DNA of 64,000 bases from Pseudoalteromonas ruthenica (GTDB taxonomy: Bacteria > Pseudomonadota > Gammaproteobacteria > Enterobacterales > Alteromonadaceae): NCBI RefSeq assembly GCF_008808095.1, contig NZ_CP023397.1:620001-684000 (forward strand), written 5' to 3'. This document shows positions 53,730-64,000 of the stretch, one piece after another (position 1 is the first letter of the stretch; every line of letters starts with the position of its first letter). The notes beneath the pieces are model-generated. The model worked only from the letters and a program-made list of their open reading frames with translations. It ran no database searches and was not told the DNA's origin. The position numbers and the translations under genes were made by a program.

Positions 53730-53764
53730 CGGCGTGCTAGGGTATCGCTAGCGCGCCGTTTTTT
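53730..53764 (+). terminator. Terminator of the cyclophilin gene
   Basis: CGGCGTGCTAG-GGTATCG-CTAGCGCGCCG with one mismatch, then TTTTTT. Confidence 0.88.
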
Positions 53765-53773
53765 GGGCGGGTA

Positions 53774-54187
53774 TTAGAGCATGCGCAACATCAACATGAT
53801 CCACATCGCCAGCACGGTGATGCAACCAAACAAAAAGAGGTAGTAACGTGTTTTTAGGTGGTTACTACTAATATGGACCACAGTGTGCGCAAGGCGCAGT
53901 AGTACAAAACCCCAAGCCAAGGCGGTGAAAGCGTAGCCGGTGGTTTGTGTAATTAATGCAGTGAGCACAGCAACATAAAATAAAACTGGGATTTCGAATT
54001 GGTTAATAAAGTTACGCCCGGCCACTTGCACTGATTCCGGGGCGTTGTCGAGATCCATAGTGGCAAATTGTTGCATTTTAATTTGCTTGTTGCGTGCGGC
54101 AGCAAAACGACGTCGCCCCATTATTACTATCACCACAAGGGTTAACAGTACTTGCGCGAACATTGCCAAAATAAGCCATTGGTGCAC
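53774..54187 (-). CDS. MAPEG-family membrane protein
   Basis: 137 residues with four hydrophobic helices. The central RNFINQFEIPVLFYVAVL and LRLAHTVVHISSNHLKTR motifs are those of the MAPEG family (membrane-associated proteins in eicosanoid and glutathione metabolism). The bacterial members' substrates are mostly unknown. ATG at 54187. Convergent with the cyclophilin gene. Confidence 0.85.
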   Translation of the reverse strand: MHQWLILAMFAQVLLTLVVIVIMGRRRFAAARNKQIKMQQFATMDLDNAPESVQVAGRNFINQFEIPVLFYVAVLTALITQTTGYAFTALAWGFVLLRLAHTVVHISSNHLKTRYYLFLFGCITVLAMWIMLMLRML

Positions 54188-54377
54188 GTTAATCTCCCAT
54201 TACTCATTATTATTTATAAACATCCCAGACCATACCTGAATTACTCCTATTATTCGAGTGCCAGAAAAGGTAGTCAGTGTTTTCATACATTGTTACAAAC
54301 TTGATAGCTTTTTCATTGCATTTTCATCAGTGATTTTTGATCATAAAAGAAAACGTCCACTTATAAGAGACAAATTC

Positions 54378-57264
54378 ATGAAAAAGACATTAGCACTGAG
54401 TGCCCTGAGCCTTGCCGTACTGGCTGGTTGTAAAAGTACATCGACGCCTTCACAAAGCGAAACTGACTCAGCAATTGATTCCGGAAAACTTAGTTGTGAG
54501 CCCTAACGACAAGCGGGCCTACGAGACACTGACGTTGGACAATGGCATTGATGTGGTGCTGGTTTCTGACCCCAGTGCTGAGAAATCTGCGGCGGCATTA
54601 AGTGTGGGCGTTGGGCTTTTGCACGACCCCATGTCGCAACAAGGCATGGCGCATTACCTCGAACATATGCTGTTTTTAGGCACTGAACGCTACCCCGATA
54701 CCAAGGGCTACAGTGACTTTATGACCAAAAATGGCGGTGCTCATAACGCTTATACCTGGCTCGATATCACCAACTATATGTTCAAAGTGAATAACGATGC
54801 CTACGCTGAGGGGCTTGACCGTTTTAGTGACTTTTTCAAATCGCCAAAGCTGTACCCTGAGTACACAGATAAAGAGAAGAATGCGGTCAATGCCGAGTGG
54901 TCGATGCGCCGGGAAATGGACTTTTTCGGTCAGTTTAAACTCGCGCGTAAAATGATGGGTGAGCACCCAGCAAACCGCTTCCTGATTGGTAATTTAGAGA
55001 CGTTGGGCGATAAAGAAGGGAGCTCATTACACCAAGAAACGGTTGATTTCTACAACCAGTATTACTCCGCGAATATAATGAAAGTGGCGATGATCTCCAA
55101 TCGCCCACTCAATGAAATGCGCCAGCTAGCGAAGCAATATTTCGCCAATATCGAAAATAAAAACATTGAAGAGCCACAAGTGAAGGCTGAACTGGATTTT
55201 GATCAGGCTGGTGGCAAACGTATTTACTACAAGCCCAATGAAGATGTGAAACAGTTGAAGCTTGATTTCACGATTAAAAATAACATGGATAAGTTTGCCC
55301 TTAAGCCGAACCGCTTTGTGGCCTACTTACTTAGCAATGAAATGCCAGGCTCTCCAGCGCAAATACTGCGTGATAAGGGCTGGGTCTCACAATTGAGTGC
55401 CAATGCATCAGCGAATATGTACGGCAATTATGGCGCGTTGTCAGTGGATATTGAACTGACAGATGCCGGGATGCAAAACCGTGAACAAATCGTTGCTACG
55501 GTTATGCGTTACATTGAGCTTATCAAGGAAAATGGTGTTGATGAGAAGTACTTCGACGAAATTCGAACGTCGCTGAATAATCAGTTTCAGTTCTTAGAGA
55601 AAAGCGATGAATTTAGCTATGTTTCTTCGTTAACGCAAAGCATGCAGGATTATCCGCTCACCAACGCAATTAACGCGCCTTACTATTATGGTGAGTTTAA
55701 TCCGCAGGCAGTGCAGGATGTGCTAGCACAGCTTAACGGCGAGACCTTGCGAGTTTGGTATATTTCTCAGCAAGAGCAAACCGATAGCCAGCTGCACTTC
55801 TACGACGGCGAATACCGCATTGAAGATATCAGCAGCGAAGAGCAAGCAAGTTGGCAGCAAGCGAGCGAGTTTGCTTTGTCTCTACCCAGCGTTAATCGTC
55901 TGCTGCCACAGCATTTTGATATCAAAACTCGTGGCTACGCGGCGCAAACTAAACCGGTTGTGAGCTACGATAAAAACGGTATCAAAATCTGGCAGCAGCC
56001 GAGCCAACATTTTGCTGAGCAGCCTAAAGGGTTGGTTGAGGTGTATGTTAATTCACCAGCGCCACAAAACGATATGACTGCGAAGGTGTTAATGAATTTG
56101 TGGGCCGACTTATACAATTTGTCGCAAACCGCGTTGGCAACCGAGGCCTCTATTGCTGGCATGTCGGTAGGCATGGACCCTGGTAACGGGTTTACTCTCA
56201 CTGTCGGCGGGTTCACCGATAAACAACCAGAATTATTACGTGAAGCGCTAAGCAACTTGCAGGTTGAAGTCGATGAACAAGCATTTAATCAAGCCGTTGA
56301 CCGCTATGTACGAGCACTAAACAATGCGCAGCAGCAATTTCCTTTTTACCAAGCGTTTGATGAGTACTCCAACCTAGTTCGCTCTGGCAGTTACGACACC
56401 GAGGCACTGATTGCCAAAGCGCAATCACTTACGGTCGCGGACTTAGAGCAATTGATGAGCCAAGTGTTGACGCATAACACAGTGCGGGTATTTGCTTTTG
56501 GTAATTATGATCAAAGCAGTATTGACGTTATTGCCAAAAATATTACTCAGGCGCTGCCGACGCAAAAAGAAGATAGCCAGTATACGCGTTCTCAGTCTTG
56601 GCAACCTAAGCAGGGCGAAACCTATGTTGTTCATAAAGACATAGAGGTGGCTGATGTCGCTATTATTGACATGGTTTATCACCCAACCCCAGGTTATGCG
56701 CAAAAAGCTGCGGCTGCGGTATTACAAGGGCACTTCCGTACGGTGGCCTTTGATAAACTGCGCACTGAAGAGCAGCTGGCTTACGCCGTTGGTGCTATCG
56801 CCCGTCCACTTGAGGACTATGCCGCCATAGGGTTGTTTATTCAAACCCCGGTCAAAGGTCCGAAGGCAATGCAGGCCCGTTTTGATAGCTTCAAGCAACA
56901 ATATCAACAAGAGCTTAATGAGATGGATGAGGCGACGTTTGCGCAGCTCAAAAATGCCACTCTCGTGGCGCTCAAAGAGCAGCCAAAAAATCTAAAAGAT
57001 GAACTTGGACGTCTTATTACCGATTGGTATCGCGAACAGTTTGATTTCAACAGCCGTAGCCAACTGATTGCGGCGGTCGAGCAACTGACGCTTGCAGACA
57101 TCCAAGCATTCTACCAGCAAACGATGATGAACCCAGAAGCCGCAAGGCTCAACGTGCAGCTTCGTGGCAGTAAATTTGCCGACAAGGACTTCGCTGATTT
57201 ACCTGAGCAAACCAAGGTAGAATCGGTGGCTGACTTCCAAAAGCAAATCAGCTGGCAGCAGTAG
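54378..57264 (+). CDS. M16 zinc peptidase (pitrilysin/insulinase type), frameshifted near N-terminus
   Basis: The ATG at 54378 begins a lipoprotein signal (MKKTLALSALSLAVLAGC) in one frame. The 940-residue peptidase continues in another frame from about 54,460-54,490 (IPENLVVSPNDKRAYETL). The two must be joined by a shift of one extra base (or loss of two). No ATG with a signal exists in the peptidase frame. The catalytic domain has the inverted zinc motif HYLEH and the downstream glutamate in NAVNAEWSM, followed by three further M16 domains; the length matches pitrilysin-type lipoproteins of related genera. A sequencing error or recent mutation is most likely; if real, the protein would lose export. 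Confidence 0.85.
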
Positions 57265-57286
57265 TTTACTGGATAATAACGTGCAG

Positions 57287-57312
57287 AAAAGGCTCCCATG
57301 GGAGCCTTTTTT
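57287..57312. terminator. Intrinsic terminator after the M16 peptidase
   Basis: AAAAGGCTCC-CATG-GGAGCCTTTTTT; symmetric, so it also serves the convergent pqi operon. Confidence 0.92.
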
Positions 57313-57323
57313 ATGTGTTTGAT

Positions 57324-57947
57324 TTAGCCTTGATTAAAGTGCTGAGGAAGGGCGTTAGCAATCTCCGTCAAGCTGGTTTGCCATGCTTTACTCAGGGCGG
57401 ATGCCAAAGCAGCGTAGCCATCTTGTGCCAGCGGCTCGCTTTGGCTAAAGCGCGCCATACTGAGTACGTGTAATTTACCTTTCTCATCAACTCGAGATAA
57501 ACGCCACAAGCCTGCTATTTCTGCATTGTTATTGAGGCCGCCGTTAAAATGGTCGATGTCGATATCGAGCTGATAAAACGATGACTGCAGCTGCTCGGCA
57601 TAGACATCAGCCCCTTTGACGACCAGCACTTGCTCTAATGTGGCCATTAGCTGCAACTGGGCGCTACTTTCGAGCATGAGTGCTGGGCTATCGGCCCAAA
57701 AATGGTAATTAGCACTGTATATTTCTTGCGGTGAGCGTCGTACTACCATGGCACGGTTATTAAGGTTACCGCGTAAACTGATAGGGCTTAAACGCAATAG
57801 GTGTTGGGTTTGCTCATCGGTGCGTAGCAGGTTGTTATTAAACAGCGTGCTATCTAACTGGTAGTAGCGTATATTGCTAGTTCGCGAGTCTCCTGCACAG
57901 CCTTGTATCAGCAATGCCAGCGTCAGTAATAAAATAAGTCGAACCAT
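57324..57947 (-). CDS. pqiC: PqiC-type outer-membrane lipoprotein
   Basis: 207 residues with a lipobox (LIQGC) and the ABC-transport-auxiliary fold signature RYYQLDS..LRLSPISLRGNLNNRAMVVRRS..ANYHFWADSP, as in PqiC/YmbA. It is the outer-membrane partner of the PqiB needle in lipid traffic between the membranes. The ATG overlaps the pqiB stop by one base. Confidence 0.9.
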   Translation of the reverse strand: MVRLILLLTLALLIQGCAGDSRTSNIRYYQLDSTLFNNNLLRTDEQTQHLLRLSPISLRGNLNNRAMVVRRSPQEIYSANYHFWADSPALMLESSAQLQLMATLEQVLVVKGADVYAEQLQSSFYQLDIDIDHFNGGLNNNAEIAGLWRLSRVDEKGKLHVLSMARFSQSEPLAQDGYAALASALSKAWQTSLTEIANALPQHFNQG

Positions 57948-59605
57948 TAGTTATCACTCCTTGGCAGCGGATCAGCAGGCAGCTCTTTATCAAAGATCAG
58001 CATATTAGGTTGCTCCTTTAACCCTTTCGATAGGGGCTGCAGTTCATCCATTAGGCGCTGCATTTGCTCAAGTGAAGACTGCATTTGTTGATACATTTTC
58101 GAACCATTTTGGAAGCTCGCCATGGTCACCTCAAATTGCTCCATGCTTTGCTCAAATTGGCGCATACTTTGGCTAATATCAGCCATATCTTGGGTAAATT
58201 CTTTGGGCAGCGCTTTCATACTCGGGTCGCTCATGAACTGGCGCATATCCACAGCAAGCGTTTCATAACGGGCCATGGTGCTTTCAAACTGAGCCAAACT
58301 TTCTTCTATACGAAGGCCTTTAACCTTATTGAGTACATCATTAACTTGATTGGCCAGCACCGTGATGCCGCTAGAGGTACTGGGGAAAACAGTGTAGTCG
58401 CCGCGTTGTGTTAAGCCGACCAATTCACTATCAGGATAGATATCAAAATCAACGTAAACGGCGCCAGTAAGCAGGTTACCAGGCTTCAAAGAAGCTTTAA
58501 GTCCTTGTTGCAGGAGCTCATCAACATGGGATTGCCAAAACTCCCTCGCTTGTTGTGAGTCGCGGTACAAGCGCCCATACTCGATACGTATAAGTACCGG
58601 AACGGCATTGCTGGTGTTGCTAAAGTGAGCAGGGCGACCATCAATCATAACCTCAGCCGGGACTTGCTCGACAGTGCCTATGCGCATACCCCTGTATTCG
58701 ACCGGCGCACCCTCTCGTAGGCCGCGAATAGACTGCTCAAACTCAATGAGGTAGTGCTGGTAATCATAAAATCGCTGCTCTAACGCAGCTTTATAGCTGT
58801 CACTTAGGCTAAAGGTATGCTCTTGCTTGGCGACTGCTCCTGGAGGATCGCCCTCTGGGGTGGCCAGCGAAATACCTCCCTTTAGCATTTTCGCGATCGA
58901 TCCTGTTTTGACGTTGATGCCATCAGCGGATAGGTCAAATTCGAGTCCTGAATTAACCCAAAAGACCGTGTTCAACGTCACCAGGTTTTCGTACGGCGCA
59001 TTAATAAATAAACCGTAACGCATCACTTGTTGTTGCCAATCAAAATTGGCCGTTTCGATTTGGCCGATTTTATATCCTTTGAAGTAAACCCCTGTGCCCA
59101 CCTCGAGCACTTCAGCATCTCGGCTGATTAACTTGTAACGCCCGCCTTTGACATCATTGGCAATCAGCGCAGGCTCCTCTTGCAATTCAAAGCGCTCGGT
59201 GAGCTGCTTGCTCTCGCCGGGGGCGAATTCTAAATAAACACCCGAAAATAAAGTACTAAAGCCGGTGACGCCACTTTCATCCACGCGCGGTTTGACTACC
59301 CATATTTTTGCATCTTCAGTGAGTAAGTTATCGTAGTGGTTATCTACTTGAGCGCGGGCGATAACATGATCGCGGCTTGACGCCAATCGAATTGCATCGA
59401 CAGTGCCTATTTTTACACTGCGAACTTTGATTTCTGTTTTACCGGCGACGATGCCCTCAGCATGGGGCATTTTGATGTAAATAGTTTGCCCTTGTGAGAG
59501 TTGGTGTTGCAGTAACATCCATGCACCAACAAACAAGGCGATGATAGGGATCAGCCAAATAGGGGACAGTTTAGGCGCCGTTTTAATGCGCGCAGTATTA
59601 CTCAT
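57947..59605 (-). CDS. pqiB: Intermembrane lipid-transport protein PqiB (MCE)
   Basis: 552 residues: one N-terminal transmembrane helix (about 16-34), then three MCE domains (starting near 43, 160 and 285, each with a GIVAGKTEIKVRSVKIG-type or APVEYRGMRIGTVEQVP-type opening), then a long helical C-terminal region (about 440-530, Met/Gln-rich coiled coil) that forms the periplasm-spanning tube. Matches PqiB in length and layout. The start overlaps the pqiA end by 8 bases. Confidence 0.94.
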   Translation of the reverse strand: MSNTARIKTAPKLSPIWLIPIIALFVGAWMLLQHQLSQGQTIYIKMPHAEGIVAGKTEIKVRSVKIGTVDAIRLASSRDHVIARAQVDNHYDNLLTEDAKIWVVKPRVDESGVTGFSTLFSGVYLEFAPGESKQLTERFELQEEPALIANDVKGGRYKLISRDAEVLEVGTGVYFKGYKIGQIETANFDWQQQVMRYGLFINAPYENLVTLNTVFWVNSGLEFDLSADGINVKTGSIAKMLKGGISLATPEGDPPGAVAKQEHTFSLSDSYKAALEQRFYDYQHYLIEFEQSIRGLREGAPVEYRGMRIGTVEQVPAEVMIDGRPAHFSNTSNAVPVLIRIEYGRLYRDSQQAREFWQSHVDELLQQGLKASLKPGNLLTGAVYVDFDIYPDSELVGLTQRGDYTVFPSTSSGITVLANQVNDVLNKVKGLRIEESLAQFESTMARYETLAVDMRQFMSDPSMKALPKEFTQDMADISQSMRQFEQSMEQFEVTMASFQNGSKMYQQMQSSLEQMQRLMDELQPLSKGLKEQPNMLIFDKELPADPLPRSDN

Positions 59606-60824
59606 TCACGACTCTCTTCACTTTTTCAGGGGGATCCCAAATCAAACGTGGATCAAAAGCATGGGCCGCCATCATTTGGCAAATAACCATCGCTGCGAAA
59701 CATAACGCGCCCAACCCGGGTTCGACCAACATCAGGTTGCCTAGCTGTACTAAGGCTACCAAGATAGCAACAACAAATACATCAATCATCGACCATTTGC
59801 CAATAAATTCAGTAACCTGATATAGCCGAGTGTACACCATAGAGCGGCGACTGGCTTGGCGGTAAACCATCACGCACAAGGTCGCAAGCACCAATGCTTT
59901 AGCAAATGGCACCACCACACTGGCAAGGAAGATAATCGAAGCGATGGGATATGAACCACTTTGCCACAACAGTATTACGCCGCCAATTAGCGTTGATGGC
60001 TCTCTGTCTCCCAAGCTGGTGGTATACATGATAGGCAGTACATTGGCAGGAATGTACAACAGTACCGACGTCACCAGCCAGGCAGCGGCTTTTTGTACAC
60101 TTTGCATATTGCGATAATGCGTAGTGCTGTGACAGCGTGGGCATAGTTTGTCGTAGGTAAGTTGCTGGCAAACATGACAGGCGCGTAGATTGACATCAAT
60201 AGCCCTCACTCCTTTTGGAACGGCGAGCTCTTTATGAGGGGCAATCTGTCGCCACAGTCTAGGACGGTTGACGTAAGATAGGGCACCTATATATGTCAGC
60301 ACAAACCCGCCATAGGCCCAAAAGCTAATGCCAAAGGCAATGTCTGCCATAGACATTATTTTAACCATACTGACCAATACGCCGACGAGGAAAATCTCCG
60401 ACATTACCCAGGTGTCCAATGCTAGGGTCAATTTCAGCAGCTTACGGCCCCAATGCTTTGGCAAAGTGCGCAAAAAACCTAAGTGCAAAGGCAGCAGTAA
60501 CAACAGCATCACTAAGGGTAAAATAATGATACTGATATCAATAAATATCCCTAACAGGGTGCTGTCGTAGTTAAAAAGCATGCGTCCGGCATCAGGCAAG
60601 GTCATGGTTTGCGTGATGCCTCGACTGGAGAACGAAATAAAAGGGTAAAACACTGAGCTCAATAATAAAATAATGGCACTCAGGGTGAGGGCTACAACTT
60701 TAGGGTCGTTATTGACGTTGCTTGCATTTAAGCTCGAGTGACAGTGAGGGCACTGGGCAACTTGTTTGGCTCGGAGTCGCGGCACATCGACCACTAGATC
60801 ACATTGCGGGCAGGCCAGTTGCAT
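59598..60824 (-). CDS. pqiA: Integral membrane protein PqiA
   Basis: 408 residues. Two PqiA modules, each opening with a zinc-ribbon pair (CPQCDLVVD..CPHC near 5-25; CHVCQQL..CPRCHS near 215-240) followed by four transmembrane helices. Inner-membrane component of the PqiABC system, which supports envelope integrity. First gene of the leftward pqiABC operon, ATG at 60824. E. coli pqi is SoxRS-controlled; no SoxS site was recognised here. Confidence 0.94.
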   Translation of the reverse strand: MQLACPQCDLVVDVPRLRAKQVAQCPHCHSSLNASNVNNDPKVVALTLSAIILLLSSVFYPFISFSSRGITQTMTLPDAGRMLFNYDSTLLGIFIDISIIILPLVMLLLLLPLHLGFLRTLPKHWGRKLLKLTLALDTWVMSEIFLVGVLVSMVKIMSMADIAFGISFWAYGGFVLTYIGALSYVNRPRLWRQIAPHKELAVPKGVRAIDVNLRACHVCQQLTYDKLCPRCHSTTHYRNMQSVQKAAAWLVTSVLLYIPANVLPIMYTTSLGDREPSTLIGGVILLWQSGSYPIASIIFLASVVVPFAKALVLATLCVMVYRQASRRSMVYTRLYQVTEFIGKWSMIDVFVVAILVALVQLGNLMLVEPGLGALCFAAMVICQMMAAHAFDPRLIWDPPEKVKRVVNE

Positions 60825-60908
60825 GTTTTCTCAAACTTTATCCAGTTAACTGCTAATGTTAGAGCATAGCGCTTATTTTATGTAATTCCTAGTGACTAAG
60901 GACGGGTT

Positions 60909-61706
60909 ATGACAAGGGGTCTGGCAACGATGAACTGGCTAGCTATCAGTAAGGTAATGCTGTGTACGATGTTTATGTGCACAGCAAATGCTGCCAATAA
61001 CCTCGACGATAACGCTGTGGAGCTCTCCGCCAGTGCTTACATCCCACCTTATGTATTTAAAGACGGACACCACGGGATTGAGATAGATATTATCAAACAT
61101 GCTTTGGAAAAAGCGCAGCTTGGGCCATTAACTTTACACTTTTTAAGTAATCGCCGTGCCGAGGCGCAGTTACGCCAAGGTAAAATTAGCGGCGCGATTA
61201 ATATTCCGAAAGAGTCAGGGCTCGAGGGCTACTACAGCGAGCCCTTATTGTATTTTGAGAATGTAGCTATTAGCTTAGCTGAGCATAACTTCAGCATTGA
61301 GCAGTTCAGTGACTTACATGGTAAAAGCATTCTTGCGTTTCAAAATGCCAAAAACTACCTTGGACCTGACTATACCAAGGCCATTACTAACGCCTTGAGT
61401 TATGATGAGGTAGTCAATCAGTATGCGCAAATAGACCACCTCATGAAGGGGTGGGTAGATGTGATTGTGCTGGAGAAGCGCATTTTTCAGTATTACTTAC
61501 ACACCTTTGCAATGAACCAGGGGCAACAGACAAAGCCAGTTACCATCCATGCGCTTTGGCCTCCTTCTCCCCGACACGTGGTATTTACTGATTCACAGCT
61601 GCGTGAGCGCTTCAACCAAGGTCTTGCAGAGCTAAAAAAAACACCGCGCTACAAGGCATTGCTTGCCAGCGCGCCATCGTATGCTCAGCGCCAATCAAGC
61701 AAATAA
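60909..61706 (+). CDS. Periplasmic solute-binding protein, family 3
   Basis: 265 residues with a signal peptide (about 28 residues, ending NAA) and an SBP_bac_3 domain: LSASAYIPPYVFKDGHHGIEIDIIKHAL, RRAEAQLRQGKISGAIN, YYSEPLLYFENVAISLA, DLHGKSILAFQNAKNYLG, then the C-terminal REPFNQGL-type helix (RFNQGLAELKKTPRYKALL). AAGGA lies 8 bases before the ATG at 60909. No permease genes adjoin, as is common for orphan binding proteins in Alteromonadales. Ligand unknown. 3' end overlaps the convergent thioesterase gene by 12 bases. Confidence 0.85.
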   Translation: MTRGLATMNWLAISKVMLCTMFMCTANAANNLDDNAVELSASAYIPPYVFKDGHHGIEIDIIKHALEKAQLGPLTLHFLSNRRAEAQLRQGKISGAINIPKESGLEGYYSEPLLYFENVAISLAEHNFSIEQFSDLHGKSILAFQNAKNYLGPDYTKAITNALSYDEVVNQYAQIDHLMKGWVDVIVLEKRIFQYYLHTFAMNQGQQTKPVTIHALWPPSPRHVVFTDSQLRERFNQGLAELKKTPRYKALLASAPSYAQRQSSK

Positions 61707-62495
61707 GGCCACAGTTTGTTTAGAGCGAGCAAGCACCTGCCCTGACTCAGAGTAAACAGTGGCGTCTTCATAAGCGTAGCCGTTATGTGCGGCGGTGGTG
61801 TGCACATGCAAGCCTAGCCATTGTGACGCTGCTAATTGAGGTAGCGTTAAACACTCTACATGCCAACTCATGCTACTTGCTGGTGCCGGTTGCTTAAATG
61901 CTTGTAATTGCGATGGTGGCCAGCTGTCAATCAGGGCAATGACATGGGTCCAGTCGTATTGCTGCTGTTGTCCTTTAAAGCGCATCCAGCCTGTTAAGTC
62001 AGTGCGTTCGGCGCCGCTGTAAGGCATATTGCCCTCGGTTAGGTTTAAGTCCACATGCTGAAAAAAGGCCGGCATAACATTCTCTACATAGGGTAAGCAG
62101 TTTTCTGCATCGGCGGTTTTAGGGACGGTGACAGCGGCCACTGGCACTTCAACCTCGGAGGCGCGGTCTTTGGCGAATAATCCCTGGACAGATAAACATA
62201 CTTGCCCATGCTGCTCAATGGTTGCGCTGTATTGGTTAGAACTTTTGCCTTCGCGTAAATGGTGGAAGGTCAGGGTAAAGGGGGTGTCTGGAGCAATGGG
62301 ACCAATAAATTGCGCACTAAACGATCGTAAAATACGGTCGCTATCGCAATGTTTTAGCATGGATTGTAAGGCTAATGCGCAAGACAAGCCGCCAAAGGCT
62401 GTGCGCCCTTGTGTCCAAGAAGCAGGAAATTCGAGCGTTTGTTGGTTCTCGCCAGTCACGCTGGCCAATAGGGTATCAAAGGTCATCTGTCTCAC
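61695..62495 (-). CDS. TesB-like acyl-CoA thioesterase
   Basis: 266 residues forming a double hotdog: N-terminal half with WTQGRTAFGGLSCALALQSM and SFSAQFIGPIAPDTPFTL, C-terminal half with IALIDSWPPS, SSMSWHVECL and YEDATVYSESGQVLARSKQTVALF. This is the thioesterase-family layout of TesB-like enzymes that hydrolyse acyl-CoA. Substrate chain length cannot be told. ATG at 62495. Confidence 0.85.
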   Translation of the reverse strand: MRQMTFDTLLASVTGENQQTLEFPASWTQGRTAFGGLSCALALQSMLKHCDSDRILRSFSAQFIGPIAPDTPFTLTFHHLREGKSSNQYSATIEQHGQVCLSVQGLFAKDRASEVEVPVAAVTVPKTADAENCLPYVENVMPAFFQHVDLNLTEGNMPYSGAERTDLTGWMRFKGQQQQYDWTHVIALIDSWPPSQLQAFKQPAPASSMSWHVECLTLPQLAASQWLGLHVHTTAAHNGYAYEDATVYSESGQVLARSKQTVALFA

Positions 62496-62596
62496 CTTAA
62501 TTGAACTTGTCAGACCAGTTTAACGGTAAATTTTCCCTTGGCGAGGGGGAAAATTGAAAAAAATGACAAAAAAACGAAATTTTTTTAATTATGACG

Positions 62597-62624
62597 CTTG
62601 AATTAACAAAAGCGGCCCCTATCT
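62597..62624 (+). promoter_or_regulatory. Sigma32 heat-shock promoter of dnaK
   Basis: CTTGAA, 13-base spacer, CCCCTATCT, a near-consensus sigma32 promoter 48 bases before the dnaK ATG. Confidence 0.88.
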
Positions 62625-62671
62625 AGTAGTCATCGAACACGTTAACAGAATTTTGAAGTTGGAGAAGATTC

Positions 62672-64000
62672 ATGGGTAAGATTATTGGAATCGACTTAGG
62701 TACTACTAACTCGTGTGTAGCAGTACTTGACGGTGATAAGCCACGCGTAATTGAGAACGCCGAGGGCGATCGCACGACTCCTTCTATTATCGCATTCACT
62801 GAAGACGGTGAAACGCTAGTAGGTCAGCCGGCGAAACGCCAAGCGGTAACCAACCCGACTAACACACTTTTTGCAATCAAGCGTTTAATTGGTCGTCGTT
62901 TTGAAGACGAAGAAGTACAACGCGATATCGGCATCATGCCGTTTAAGATTGTTAAAGCAGACAATGGCGACGCCTGGGTCGAAGCAAAAGGCGAAAAGCG
63001 TGCTGCTCCTCAGATTTCTGCCGAAGTCTTGAAGAAAATGAAGAAGACCGCCGAGGATTACCTAGGTGAAGAAGTAACAGGGGCTGTAATCACAGTGCCA
63101 GCATATTTCAACGATTCACAGCGTCAAGCAACAAAAGACGCAGGTCGTATCGCGGGTCTAGAAGTTAAGCGCATTATTAACGAGCCAACGGCCGCTGCGC
63201 TTGCTTATGGTATGGATAAGAAAAAAGGCGACAACGTGGTTGCTGTGTATGACCTCGGTGGTGGTACTTTTGATATCTCTATCATTGAAATCGACGAAGT
63301 AGAAGGCGAGCACACCTTCGAAGTACTGGCAACCAACGGTGACACGCACCTAGGTGGTGAGGACTTTGATAACCGCGTTATCAACTATTTGGTAGAAGAG
63401 TTCAAAAAAGAGCAAGGTATTGAGCTTAATAACGATCCGCTAGCGATGCAGCGTGTTAAAGAAGCCGCCGAGAAAGCTAAAATTGAGCTTTCAAGTGCAC
63501 AGCAAACTGAGGTGAACCTACCTTATGTTACGGCTGATGCTAGCGGTCCTAAGCACATGAACGTGAAGCTGACTCGCGCTAAGCTTGAGTCATTAGTTGA
63601 AGACCTTGTTACGAAGTCTATCGAGCCATTGAAAAAAGCACTGGCGGATGCCGATTTATCGGTAGGTGATGTGAATGACATTATCCTAGTGGGTGGTCAG
63701 ACACGTATGCCATTAGTGCAGAAAACGGTTACTGAGTTCTTCGGCAAAGAACCTCGCAAAGACGTAAACCCGGATGAAGCGGTAGCGATGGGTGCGGCAG
63801 TGCAAGGTGGTGTTCTTGCTGGTGACGTGAAAGACGTACTTCTGCTTGATGTTATTCCACTGTCTCTTGGTATCGAAACCATGGGCCAAGTGATGACCGC
63901 ATTGATCGAGAAAAACACGACCATTCCAACGAAGAAGTCGCAAACTTTCTCAACAGCGGAAGATAACCAAAATGCAGTAACCATTCATGTACTGCAAGGT
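62672..64000 (+). CDS. dnaK: Chaperone DnaK (Hsp70), N-terminal 443 codons
   Basis: The ATG at 62672 opens [20 protein letters not shown], the Hsp70 phosphate-1 motif. [19 protein letters not shown] and [10 protein letters not shown] further on are the phosphate-2 and adenosine motifs. The gene is open to the right edge of the window, so the nucleotide-binding domain and the start of the substrate-binding domain are present. GGAG ribosome-binding site; preceded by a sigma32 promoter. In relatives dnaJ follows; that lies outside the window. Confidence 0.97.
   Translation, partial: MGKIIGIDLGTTNSCVAVLDGDKPRVIENAEGDRTTPSIIAFTEDGETLVGQPAKRQAVTNPTNTLFAIKRLIGRRFEDEEVQRDIGIMPFKIVKADNGDAWVEAKGEKRAAPQISAEVLKKMKKTAEDYLGEEVTGAVITVPAYFNDSQRQATKDAGRIAGLEVKRIINEPTAAALAYGMDKKKGDNVVAVYDLGGGTFDISIIEIDEVEGEHTFEVLATNGDTHLGGEDFDNRVINYLVEEFKKEQGIELNNDPLAMQRVKEAAEKAKIELSSAQQTEVNLPYVTADASGPKHMNVKLTRAKLESLVEDLVTKSIEPLKKALADADLSVGDVNDIILVGGQTRMPLVQKTVTEFFGKEPRKDVNPDEAVAMGAAVQGGVLAGDVKDVLLLDVIPLSLGIETMGQVMTALIEKNTTIPTKKSQTFSTAEDNQNAVTIHVLQG

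Noticed and set aside
1..64000. CRISPR arrays, tRNA or rRNA genes, insertion sequences, prophage modules
   Set aside because: No regularly spaced repeats, no tRNA-like T-loop with matching stems, no transposase or phage structural genes were seen; the T4-type lysozyme stands alone in a cassette.

Overview
The window looks like a chromosomal segment from a marine gammaproteobacterium of the Alteromonadales type (Pseudoalteromonas/Shewanella/Idiomarina neighbourhood). This is inferred from several features: Oar-like and other TonB-dependent receptors, a YfcC-type transporter, an UshA-type nucleotidase, pqiABC, a RyhB-like RNA, a sigma32-type dnaK promoter and an integron cassette array of the chromosomal type. 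The genus cannot be fixed from sequence reading alone. No tRNA, rRNA, insertion sequence, prophage or CRISPR array was seen.

Layout. 1-8569: half of a type VI secretion (T6SS) cluster. tssM (cut by the window edge), tssL, tssK, tssJ and an FHA gene run leftward, divergent from a PpkA-type Ser/Thr kinase; a Sel1-repeat gene converges on the kinase. 8643-8820: a Fur-box promoter and terminator enclosing a RyhB-like small RNA, followed by ppc. About 11,990-17,030: an AT-rich gene-cassette array with attC-like sites and no integrase in view. Its cassettes carry small unknown proteins, a T4-type lysozyme with a lipoprotein, an HNH nuclease, an acetyltransferase, one frameshifted gene and remnants. 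17,327-20,268: STAS-like protein, cdd, udp and a DUF2189 membrane protein.

20,548-29,359: a set that fits cyanophycin use. It comprises an exported cyanophycinase, a TonB-dependent receptor, a YfcC-type inner-membrane carrier, an isoaspartyl dipeptidase with altered metal ligands, and an arginase-family enzyme. Proposed route: outside the cell the polymer is cut to beta-Asp-Arg; the dipeptide is imported across both membranes and split to Asp and Arg; the guanidino group is then hydrolysed.

29,578-40,870: a chemoreceptor; an ECF sigma/anti-sigma pair with a DUF4331 operon that shares a promoter motif (GCATCCAA-N14-CGTTA) with the sigma gene itself; a tyrosine-phosphatase/lipid-kinase fusion; and hmgA-maiA (homogentisate breakdown) divergent from a MarR regulator over a perfect 18-bp palindrome. 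40,919-47,795: two paralogous Oar-like TonB-dependent receptors. 47,874-62,495: S1/P1 nuclease, a two-gene membrane operon of unknown role, ushA, a cyclophilin with a C-terminal anchor, a MAPEG protein, an M16 peptidase with an N-terminal frameshift, pqiABC, a solute-binding protein and a thioesterase. 62,672-64,000: the first 443 codons of dnaK.
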